Part shown: positions 1 through 8,900 of the stretch, piece by piece | Layout: each line of letters starts with the position of its first letter | Numbering within the stretch: the stretch's first letter is position 1 | From: a virus | DNA length: 24,945 nucleotides | Reading direction: 5' to 3' (one strand) | Virus record (IMG/VR): IMGVR_UViG_3300012008_000028 | Span: 1 to 24,945 of that record | Notes under the pieces: generated by a model | Databases searched by the model: none | Told to the model about the DNA's origin: nothing | The model's input: the letters and a program-made list of their open reading frames with translations, nothing else | Translations under genes and position numbers: made by a program

Positions 1-359
1 TCGGCTAGGGAGACGGCACCAATACTCGCAGGCGTAGCAGTTAGCACGCCTACGGCATTCAGGATGCTTACATTGTCCGGCTTCACACCACCCAACACTG
101 TCGCTGTCGCCGTTGGCAGACGGACCGCCCAACCGTCCGTCCCGCAGGTGTACACCGTGTTGGGCGTGATCGCCGTGTTCTGGTAGGGCTGGCCATAGTT
201 GGCGACGGTGCAGGCGATGCTCAAACTCATTGGCGTGCCCGCGCCCGTGATCCGAGGCCAGTTGATCCGCGTGGCCGGATCGACCTGCGTCTGCGCTCCC
301 GCCACAGCAGCGAAGAGCAGGGCAACCGAGACAATGCAATGCTTGAGATGCTGCTTCAT
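1..359 (-). CDS. Fibre-like protein with signal peptide (partial, runs off left edge)
   Basis: An open minus-strand frame starts at ATG 359..357, two bases after the tail-fibre stop, and is still open at position 1, so only about 119 N-terminal residues are visible. The N-terminus looks like a cleavable signal peptide: a basic stretch (MKQHLKH), a hydrophobic core (IVSVALLFAAVAG) and an AQT cleavage region. The next part is rich in Thr/Asn/Gly and contains LGGVKPDNVSIL, a pattern common in shafts of phage and prophage tail fibres and related secreted adhesins. It is probably translationally coupled to the fibre gene, since no strong ribosome binding site is visible. A signal peptide is unusual for a virion protein. 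It may be a receptor-binding or accessory adhesin, or a host-type secreted protein carried by the phage. The function is inferred only from the shaft-like motif. Confidence 0.7.
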   Translation of the reverse strand, partial: MKQHLKHCIVSVALLFAAVAGAQTQVDPATRINWPRITGAGTPMSLSIACTVANYGQPYQNTAITPNTVYTCGTDGWAVRLPTATATVLGGVKPDNVSILNAVGVLTATPASIGAVSLA

Positions 360-360
360 T

Positions 361-2049
361 TCAGTTCACCCATTCCGTCCAGTACGTAAGTGTGGGAACC
401 GGGCTGCTGCCCGGAATGTCATCCCATGTGAAGTTGTAGTAGTAGCCAGGGGGAACAACAAACGTCACTCCCGTTTGGCCAGTCGAGTTCGTGACAGAAT
501 TTGCTGCGACCGTCTGAGCGCCAGCTCCGGACGCTGGGAGCGCCGCAGAGGTGCTCGCCACATTCCCATAGCAGTCGACGCCGTTCGCCACGCCGCTGCT
601 AATCGACGCGCTTGCGGATACCGTGAGACGATATCCGCTCGTGTTGTGGTAGACCGTATTGAAGGAGCGGGCACCCGTCACAATGCTCATCGTCGTGGCC
701 GGCGGAGCAAACGGAGTGCTCGGCACAAAGACTCCGCCCACATTGGTCAGCACCTGCCCCGCCGTGCCGGGTGCGGCAAGTGTGATCGACCCCGCAGTCA
801 GCAGCCCACTCACGACCTCAGAGGCGGCCGCAATCGACCCCACGCTCGCAGTCGGGGCGGTGAGCTCGCCGCTTAAGCTCACCGATACCCCTGTAATCGG
901 ACCGGTGGCGTTGATGGCGGCGGCGGCAACGTTAGCCAGCGTGGTGATCGCCTCGGCGAAGAAGGCTCCATTGGCACTGACCAGCGGCCCGGATGCGCGG
1001 AGCTTGCCCGTCACGGCGTCGAAGCCGAAGCACTGCAGACTCACCGCGTAGGGGAGCGGATCAGGCTGCGCCGCACCCGCCATGATGGCAGGGAATGTCA
1101 CGGTGCGGCCGCCCACCGCGTCCTGCTGGTAGTACATGGCGATGGGTTGCCCCGGCGCCAGACCCCACACCCCGGCAATGGTCAGATTGCCCGTCATGCC
1201 CGCAAGGTAGAACCCGTCCGCGAGGCCCGCGTTCAGCGTCACGGACGCCGCATACGGCACCACCACCACGTACGGCGTGTTGCTCCCCGGAGTAAAGCCG
1301 GTGGCAACGATCGAGCGGAACGTGTAAATATCCCCGGCCGGCGAAGGTGCCGTCAGCGTGATGGACCCGGAGGCTGTTTCGATGTAGTCGACGGTATTCG
1401 TCAGCGTCAACCCACCGGAAACGACAAACAGGTTGTTCGCTCCCGGCGTGTAGGGTGGCGTCGCAAACACCGTCTGCCCCGCCGTGGAGGTGGTCTCGAT
1501 GTACCCGAAGCTGAGCGTTTGAGGCGATGGCTGGTTGGGGGCGGAGATGACCGTCTGCGGCACTCCGTTGGCATCGAAGGACAGATACATCCCAGCCCGC
1601 TGCGCCACCGGCGGAACTTGCGTGCTGATGCCGGAGGGATCGGTGATCGGGAAGTTGATCGTCCGGTTGACCCGCTCCTGCATTTGCTGGATCAGGATGG
1701 TCAGCAGGTCGAACTCGGTCGTAACCACCTCAGGGTAAAATCCTCCCTGATTGGTCAGCTCGGTGCCCTGCAACTCCGGAATGGCGGACGAGAGGACGAG
1801 CGAGTATCCCACCTGCAACGCGACCTGGAGCAGGGTGATGGTGCCGCCGGGGTTGTAGTCCTGGTTGGCGTTCAACGTAACGGAGTAGTCGGTATTCAGG
1901 ACCAGCGTCGACTGAATGCCGAGTGCCAGGTTGAGCGTGACAACCAGCACATCCGAAGGCTGGAAGACTTTGAAAGGGAAAGGAAACGTGGAGACGGTTC
2001 CCGAGCCAGCGAACGGCCCCGCCCTTCGCACTGTGGACGATATCGACAT
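361..2049 (-). CDS. Phage tail fibre protein
   Basis: A 562-residue protein. The first ~130 residues match the virion-anchoring domain of podovirus fibres (T7 gp17 N-terminal type): an FPFPFKVF segment, a hydrophobic strand (DVLVVTL), 'LVLNTDYSVT', 'GGTITL', and then 'TELTNQGGFYPE' followed by a helix of the 'LLTILIQQMQERVNR' kind. The middle is low-complexity Ala/Thr/Gly shaft. From about residue 453 the C-terminus has the common fibre-tip pattern SFNTVYHNTSGY ... VPPGYYY ... WTEWVN. The start at 2049 is supported by GGAGGG about 7 bases upstream. The gene would bind the tail to the host surface receptor. It lies at the end of the structural block, next to a second fibre-like gene. I see no C-type-lectin variable region of the kind used in retroelement-diversified fibres. 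Confidence 0.92.
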   Translation of the reverse strand: MSISSTVRRAGPFAGSGTVSTFPFPFKVFQPSDVLVVTLNLALGIQSTLVLNTDYSVTLNANQDYNPGGTITLLQVALQVGYSLVLSSAIPELQGTELTNQGGFYPEVVTTEFDLLTILIQQMQERVNRTINFPITDPSGISTQVPPVAQRAGMYLSFDANGVPQTVISAPNQPSPQTLSFGYIETTSTAGQTVFATPPYTPGANNLFVVSGGLTLTNTVDYIETASGSITLTAPSPAGDIYTFRSIVATGFTPGSNTPYVVVVPYAASVTLNAGLADGFYLAGMTGNLTIAGVWGLAPGQPIAMYYQQDAVGGRTVTFPAIMAGAAQPDPLPYAVSLQCFGFDAVTGKLRASGPLVSANGAFFAEAITTLANVAAAAINATGPITGVSVSLSGELTAPTASVGSIAAASEVVSGLLTAGSITLAAPGTAGQVLTNVGGVFVPSTPFAPPATTMSIVTGARSFNTVYHNTSGYRLTVSASASISSGVANGVDCYGNVASTSAALPASGAGAQTVAANSVTNSTGQTGVTFVVPPGYYYNFTWDDIPGSSPVPTLTYWTEWVN

Positions 2050-2089
2050 GCCTTATCCCTCCATTTGAAACTACCGCTCTCCACGGCTG

Positions 2090-2101
2090 GTTATGTATAC
2101 A
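2090..2101 (-). promoter_or_regulatory. Motif copy A: TGTATACATAAC (minus-strand reading)
   Basis: A 12-bp sequence, GTTATGTATACA on the plus strand, found exactly three times in the window and only between genes. This copy lies between the divergent starts of the tail fibre (2049, minus) and the exported-protein cassette (2109 or 2124, plus). Its core TGTATACA is palindromic, so it could act in either direction. It could be a promoter element (TATACAT as a -10-like box) or an operator. No convincing -35 is seen. Confidence 0.55.
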
Positions 2102-2114
2102 CCGCAAGGTGTAT
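2097..2114 (+). promoter_or_regulatory. Perfect 7-bp inverted repeat with GCAA loop at the cassette start
   Basis: ATACACC (2097..2103) and GGTGTAT (2108..2114) are perfect reverse complements around GCAA. In plus-strand RNA this would be a hairpin closed by a GNRA-type tetraloop. It overlaps the last five bases of motif copy A and contains the upstream candidate GTG start at 2109. It could occlude that start, be a protein-binding site, or be chance. A start at GTG 2124 would lie just outside it. Confidence 0.45.
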
Positions 2115-2492
2115 CGTGATTCAGTGAAAACTGCCTTATGCATTCTCGTGCTCATAGTCGCGGTTCTATCGGTTGCGGAGCCTGTCAACGCCGCGACACC
2201 GCATCCCATCAGCATCGCGATCGATCCGCATTCCTCCGGCGAAGCACAGGCCGAGCTGATCACAAACGGGTTTCGCAAGTACTGCCCGGACATCGCCATC
2301 GTTCGCGACGAAGCCGCCGCGCAATACGTGGTCCTTGCCAGCGAATCGAACCCGCTGCGTGGCTTTTTGCTGCACTACTACATCACGGTTTACGACAGGA
2401 AAGGCACCGTCGTATTTAGCGTCGACAAAAACCACGACAAGAGCGCTACCAAAGCAGCCTGCAAATTCATCACCGATGCGGCCCGGGCATGA
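2109..2492 (+). CDS. Small exported protein, first gene of antisense cassette
   Basis: Up to 127 residues from GTG 2109. GTG 2124 gives 122 residues, a cleaner signal peptide beginning MKTALCILVLIV, and an AAGGTG about 12 bases upstream. The hydrophobic segment ends in VNAA, a plausible signal peptidase I site. The mature part is about 100 residues, with two cysteines (KYCPDI and KAACKF), alternating strands, and a C-terminal KFITDAARA helix. I recognise no named domain. It resembles short periplasmic proteins of unknown function in Acidobacteriota, an impression only. It overlaps the next gene by ATGA, so the two form an operon. It is encoded opposite to all neighbouring phage genes, which suggests a separately controlled accessory (moron-type) gene. 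Confidence 0.75.
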   Translation: MYRDSVKTALCILVLIVAVLSVAEPVNAATPHPISIAIDPHSSGEAQAELITNGFRKYCPDIAIVRDEAAAQYVVLASESNPLRGFLLHYYITVYDRKGTVVFSVDKNHDKSATKAACKFITDAARA

Positions 2493-2953
2493 TCGAGAAA
2501 TTCAAGAACGGTTCGCTGGCGCTGGTTGCTGCAGTCTTTTTACCGGCTTCCTGCATCCTTTGCGCGTCGCAATCACCGCATCGATCGGAGACGGTAGCTT
2601 CCGCTGCGTTCCCCGACCTACCGAGCGAGGCGTTTGTTGCGACCTGCACAAGGGTTGACAACCCCACAGATATTCAAAAGGAGGCGGCCGTCGCTTGCGC
2701 GTATTACATGGCTGGAGTGGCCCAGGGGATGCTGCAATACGTAGGGGCGCTCAAACATTTCGGTGTCGATCCCAGGATCAATCTCTGCTTCCCAGCCAAT
2801 ACAGAACCAGGACAGCTCGTGAAAGACGCTGTCGATTACATGAAAAAGTACCCACACATGAAGATATCCGGCGGCGATATGGCCTTTTTGGCAATCTTGT
2901 CTAAATACAGCTGCAGCATCAACGAACCGAAAGACAAACCTTCGCAACCCTAG
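2489..2953 (+). CDS. Exported Rap1a/Tai-family immunity-like protein
   Basis: A 154-residue protein. It begins with a signal peptide (MIEKFKNGSLALVAAVFLP). The mature part has the Rap1a/Tai layout: a first Cys (VATCTR), a second Cys in a helix ahead of a small-residue motif (ACAYYMAGVAQGM), 'INLCFP' followed by 'PGQLVKDAVDYMKKYP', then a terminal helix ending in a fourth Cys (LSKYSC). In this family the four cysteines form disulfides. Characterised members are periplasmic inhibitors of type VI secretion peptidoglycan amidases, and many others are of unknown role. It starts inside the stop of the previous gene (ATGA overlap). Its stop TAG abuts the stop of the opposing giant gene (TAGCTA), leaving no room for a terminator. 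Possible roles are protection of the lysogen from cell-wall hydrolases of rivals, or control of lysis. These are inferences. Confidence 0.8.
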   Translation: MIEKFKNGSLALVAAVFLPASCILCASQSPHRSETVASAAFPDLPSEAFVATCTRVDNPTDIQKEAAVACAYYMAGVAQGMLQYVGALKHFGVDPRINLCFPANTEPGQLVKDAVDYMKKYPHMKISGGDMAFLAILSKYSCSINEPKDKPSQP

Positions 2954-5900
2954 CTACTTGTGCGGTGCTCCTACCACCGCATCCCACGCGTTGGGGTTCT
3001 CGATCTTGCCAGCGTTTGCCTTGCGCACGTAGTGCGTGATCCTGAAGCCCTCGGCAGTCGCCGGGACGCCTGCCGATACCATCGCGGCTTGCAGGGCATC
3101 CAAGCCGATGCCGGTCCAGTCCTTGTCTTCCTTGTCGGATAGCGCTTCCACTCCAGCCTTCACGCCCATGGTAGCTATGTTCGCAATCGGAGAGAACTGC
3201 ACATCGCCCTTCGTCTCGATTGCTTTTGCAACTTGCCCAAGGAGCGGAATCGTTTCTATCGGGAATAGCAGCGCACGATTGGCCGCCCAGCGGCCCCAAC
3301 TCTCTCCCTCCTTGGGCCGTCTGCTTTGGACGAACGCGCCAATGACCGAGGGGATAATGAAGGCCATCGCCGATCCGTACGTGAACTTCCCTGCGCGTGC
3401 GGCAAAACTGCCCTGGTTGGGCGCAGCAGCTTTGTGAATCTGCTCGTCGATCTGGTTGAACTTCAAGTTTTCGAAACCGCCCAGCGTTGTTATCACCTTC
3501 CAGAAGTCGCTATTCCGCATGATCGCGGGAATGTCTTTGGGCGCATTCGATCCAAGGCCCGTCCGCACCGCTCCATCCGCTATGTGCATCGCCTGGTAGT
3601 GCGCCTCGTTCTCGGGGAGATCGACGCGCTCCTTCAGCGCTTTCTGGTAGGCCGCATCCCAAAAGGGGAAGGACAGCATGTGGTCCATGAATTGCAGCGG
3701 CATCATCCCGGCTGCGCCCAGCTTCTTCCAGGCACCCTCCTGCGAAGTCCCATTGTGAAGGCTCTGCTGATAGTCCCGGTCAAGATTGTCGCCCCTGAAG
3801 CGCATTTCATTGGGCGAAGCGTCCCGAATCTCTTGCGAAATTTCGAGTGGGTGAGCAAGGAACTTCACAAACGATGACGACCATTCCCGAGGAGAAACAT
3901 GATTGAACATGGCGGTGGCGTGGGTAATTTGCAGCAGGGTAGTAACCGGGTTCAAGGACAGAGACGCCTTGACGAGGTTCGTTCGCAACATCCGCAGCCC
4001 CGCCGAACCATCCTTCATCCCCTGTACAGCGCTTCCATTTTTGTCATTGATCAGCGTTCGCGCCCAGGGCATGAACTTTTCTTCGTGGGCCGGGCCCAGC
4101 GTCTCGCGGAGCGTATCTCGAATCCCCTGGTCCATCAGCAGTTTGTTGAGCACGTGAATCACCTGGCGGTGAGTGATGTCCTTCACGACCTTCGCCACAT
4201 GCTGAGTCAGTGTCTGTTCGTAATCGAACCGCAGCGGGCCGCCGTATCCCGTCCGCGCCTTCATATTATTTCGAGAGGTAGTCGCCCGCGTGTATCCGCC
4301 CTCCACCAGGTTCTGCACCCTGGTTCCCGCATCAGCTTCGGCGCCGCGCTTGGAGAACCGTGTGTCCATGTCAACCGGGTAGTATCCACCGTCCAGGTGC
4401 ATCATCGTGCCATCGGCTGTCTTCACATCGAGCGGGACGTGTGTGACCATGACTGGCGGTAATCCGGTTTCGCTCTTCTCCAGGTCGGACTGTGCCTGCC
4501 CGAGGGGCTTCAGCATGTCCCACTTGTCCTGAATGAACTGCCACTCTTCGCGGGTCAGCATTCCGTCCTTGATCTTGTCGACCAGGGACGGGTCGAATCC
4601 GCGATTCGTGAAATTGTGGTCCTGAAGCGAATTCGTCAGACGGTCAAGGTTTGATTCATTGCCCATGTTCAGCGCCATCGAAATAATCTCGTGACGAGAG
4701 GTAGGCTCTGTGACCCCTTCGATCGATATCTTTTTGAGCATATTCATGCGCTGCTCCGGCGTCATCTTTTCCAGAGAATCGCCAGCGTCCTTCGTCACCT
4801 GCGCATGCAGGCCGTATTCCTTACCCTCCGCGTCAGCCGCCAGGTTCCACAGGTTGTCGTGCCAGGGCCCAGTCTTGCCGCCATCCAGCCGGTTGATCAG
4901 GAATTCCATGCGCGTCATCATGGCTTCCCCGCTTTGGAGGTAGCCTTTGCCCGTCTGCACCGCAGTCTTGTTGCGCTCGAATAACGGCTCCGGATGCGAC
5001 CGCAGCGACTCCCGCGCCCGCACCTGCATCGCCTTCGACGCGATGTCGTACTCAATCTTTTTCCCGTCGATTACCTCATGGAGATCCTTATAGGCCAGCG
5101 TCTTGATGTTGGTCAGTGCGTCGTGGAGCTGGTGCAGCTCGCTCAGTGGGATGGTGCGATAGTTGGCCGTCCGATTCTCGTTGTACATCGCATCGCTGAT
5201 GGCCGGTTCTCTGTCCATCTGCTCGTACTGATAGTTTGCCCACTCGGCGAGCGACATGGTGGTCGGCGCGGTCCGTGGCATGAACGCCATTTCGTACCGC
5301 GCCATCAGCTTGTTGAACTGCGGCAGATTCTCAGGGCCAGACTTGCCCAGGTTCTGCTGCACCGTCTTCCCCTGTGCCCGCTTCCTGAAGGGCTCGAATT
5401 GCCGGGTCACGTAATCCTGCTGTTGCTGCTCTGCGCGAAATAAGAAATGGTTCAGCAGACCCTTGTGCTTCGCCTCGGCGGCGGCTGCATAGTCGCCTTT
5501 CGCGAAAGCCTCAAGGGATTCACGCTGATACTTCCGGCTGGCATCAAGTTTGCGCATCGGCTGCAGGTCGGCGGCAGACTTCTTCTGAGTTGCCTCCTCC
5601 GCCCGTTGCCGGTAGGCCTCGAGCGGCGCGGCCTCAATCACGGATTGTATCCCCTGCTTCTGACCTGTCTTCTGCGCTTGCAGCTCCGCAACCTTGCGCT
5701 TCAGCGCGACCAACTCTGCATGCTCGATCTTCGCGCGGTTGTCATTCTCCAACGCCAGCCGCGCCTGATCATCCAGGGTGCCGTCGTAGCGGATGTCGCC
5801 ATGCTTGGCCGTCATGTACGCGCGGGTGGCTGTGTCGATCGCCTCACTGCGCCGCGGCGCCGCCTCCAGCGCCTTCATCATCTCTTCGCCAGAGCCGAAG

Positions 5901-8900
5901 CCGTGGATCTCCGCAGCCGTTTCCGCGTCCGTTCCACCCTCGGTGCGATAGATTCCCCGATGCAGCTCCTGCAACGCCTTCACCCGCTCCTCGCCAAACT
6001 GCTCGACCAGCGCAGCGCGGTTCAGGGTCAGCGGCGTGCCGTCTTCGAGTTCGCCCTTGCGCAGCGACTTGATTGCCTTGTACACAGGCTGCGCGTCGAC
6101 AGTGTCGGTCACACCCTGGCGAACGTTCTTCTCTTCGTCGCGCCACGCCTCGGAGCGATCGCGCACCGCCGCCTCGTTCAAGCGGCCGAGGATGTAGGCC
6201 TTCGCCTCTGCGACGGTCGTCTGATGGTCTTCCGCATGTTGTTTGAACTGCTCTTCCGTCCATCCAGCTTCCTCGGGAGTCTTGAATTGTTGCGGCCCAG
6301 CTTCGTCCGCCGCCCGGTTGACGCCATCCTCGGCGGCATACATCCGGTCGAAGACATCGCGAATCTCGGGAGACAGTTCTACGCCCAGGGAAGAGGCTTT
6401 CTTGTAGACCGAACCCAACCAGACGGCGAAGCGCTGAAACGTCCCTTTGAGGCCGGGGCTGGGAGCTTTGCCTTCGCGGAGGTACTGCTCGTTGGCCTGC
6501 GCCCACTTCTCATGCTGCTCGGTAGTGAGCGGTTCGCCTTCCTTGGCGTCGAGGAAGTGCAGCACCTTGTTGTAATCGCCCTTCAGCGTTTTGCTGGAAC
6601 CCTCACGGCTGGCAAGATCGCGCAGCATGAACAGGTAGGCGTGCGCAGGCTCATGGACGAACGTCGACAGATCGCCAATCTTCGTCTTGCCAATCTCAAA
6701 CGATCCATCCGGGAGCGTGCGGAACCATCCCCGTGGCTGGCCGGAGGCTGGCTTGACAGCGTTCGCAGCCAGCTTGGCGTGTTCTGCGTCGACGCGGACG
6801 CGCGCGGCATCGACTCTTGCGGAGAGTTTATAGTCTGCCGGGTTTTCCATCGCTTCGTTGTAGAGTTTGCTGTGCTCGGCCTGAGCTGCCCGCAGGGCTG
6901 CCGTGCGGGGATCTGCATCGCGCAGGCTTTGGTACTTCTCCTGCGCGGAGAGCCATACCTCATCATCCCCGCGCGCCGCCGCCTCGATGGCCGTCCGCGC
7001 AAGGTGGTCTTGCTCGGCCGTGAGCGGAACACCAGTCGCCGCCGCCCGCTCCCGTAACGTGACGAGGGTTGGGTGATCTTCTCCCGCCGGCGTAGCGGGA
7101 AGGTTGTGGAACCATTCGGGAATTTGCGACTGGAAGAGGGTAGGATTGTCGCCGGTGCCGTGAAACAGAGGCGAGTTCCGCTCCATTTCGCCAGCGGCCT
7201 TGCTGATATCGCCCGTGGGAGAGCGCATCTGCTCTTCCATCCCCTGCTGTTGCAGGTCAGCCCTGGCTTGGTCGCCCTCGGCAACCATCGACTCCATGCC
7301 GGGAAATATACGGTCGTCGCTTACTTTCCGTTGGAAGAGGGGGTCTTGCTGGCTGGAGGCTTCAGCTTGTGCAGCTTTAGAAACTGGCTTATCACCCGAT
7401 CCTGCTGCTCCGGGGACAACTTTAGAGAGTGCTTCGCGGATGCTTGTGTAGGCTCGCTGCTTGATTTCATTTGCGTTCGCTCCCTTTTGTGCCAGCTCCT
7501 TCGCTGCGCTGTTCAGTATATCGTCAACCGGGCCACTGCGCGTACTCTCATGGTCGTATAACATCTGCGCTTGTTCCGCGTTGGCAGCGATCTCCGCGTT
7601 CTTCTTCGCGTTGATCTTCTGGCCCTTGACCTTTCCCAGCACTTCAGCCTTGCCAGCGTCCGCAACGCCACTGAAGGTGCGCCGCTCGGTGGCGATCTTC
7701 TCGCGGATCGAACTCGACACCTCTGCTTTTTCAAGCGCGAGGTTCTGAGTCATCTCCTGCATCCCAAAGAGATTTTCCTGCGTCTCGGTATGCTGGGGCG
7801 CTCCCTTCACCATGCGCGCCAGCTCTTCGACCGTATCGTCTGAGACCCGCTTGCCCTTCGACTCCGCCTTCTGGATGAGCTTTAGCAGCGCTTCCTGGTC
7901 GGCGGGGTCTGCGCTTGCGTTGCCGATGGCGACTCCACGGCCCTCGCGTATCTTCCCGCTGACCACCTGATCGAAGATGCTTGGGTCCAGCTTCGCAAGC
8001 GCGGTACCCTTTGAGGCTGTTGCTTCGCCCATAGAAATACCCAGGCCGTCCAGACGTTCCGGGGTGATACCGGAATCACGGAAGAACTTCGCTGCATCCA
8101 TCGCGGTCCCGCGGCCTTCGGCAATGTTCTGCAAAGCTCCCACGGCGCGGGCTTCTTCGGCGGTGGGAACGTCGATGTTCTTTGTCCAGAGGCTATCGAC
8201 GCCGCTTTCCTTCGCTAGCGTTGCGCGGTGGTGACCGTTGACTGCGTAGGTTTTGCCGTCCTCTGGGTCTTTCCATACACTGAGCAGTCCCGCCAGGTCC
8301 TCGTTCCACTTGCGGCCCTTCAAGAGATTGGTGACGCCGCCCGCGTCCGTGTTCATCTTGAATTGGAACCGCTTCGGGTCCATCTCAATGTCTGAGACCT
8401 TCGTGCGCTGTACGTTGTCCTCTGGTGTCGCTTCCCGTTCGACGGGGATCTCCGGAGTGGGTGCCGGTGCGGGAGCAGACTCAGCCGGTGCGCTTGCAAC
8501 CTCTGGGGCTTCGCCCACGGTCACTTTCGGGTTGTAGAGGTCCAGCAACTCGCTCGGCGTCACCCCAGCCGCTCGCGCCATATTCGTATACACGTTGGCA
8601 TCCTTGGTTGCCAGCGCCTCCGCCACTTCGGGAGTCTCGCCAGCGTCCACGTAGCGTCCGCGCAGGCTCTCTTTCACCTCTGCATATTCAGGAGTCGCCG
8701 CCGTCTCCGCCTGCGCCGCCGCCATGTCCGCCTGCAGCTTCTCCGTCCCACCACTGGCTTCCCAATCGGTCAGCTCCTGACGGCCTTGCTCAAACTGCGT
8801 TGGAGTCAAGTTGGTGGAGGGGTCTACAACGTGAGGCAAGAGAGCTTTCTGGTGCGCTTCGTCAAGCTGCGAAAGGAAACCAGCCTTTGGAACCTCAACC

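Noticed and set aside
1-2049. Diversity-generating retroelement variable repeat in the tail fibre
   Set aside because: The fibre tip is the VPPGYYY-WTEW beta type, not a C-type lectin, and no reverse transcriptase or second repeat copy is present in the window.
2489-2560. Lipoprotein signal in the Rap1a-like protein (LPASC)
   Set aside because: The -3 residue is proline, which does not fit the lipobox. An ordinary signal peptide is more likely.
5447-7057. Long plus-strand open frame of 536 codons inside the giant gene
   Set aside because: Arg/Leu/His-rich translation without domains, an antisense shadow of GC-rich coding sequence. The minus-strand frame has clear domains across the same stretch.
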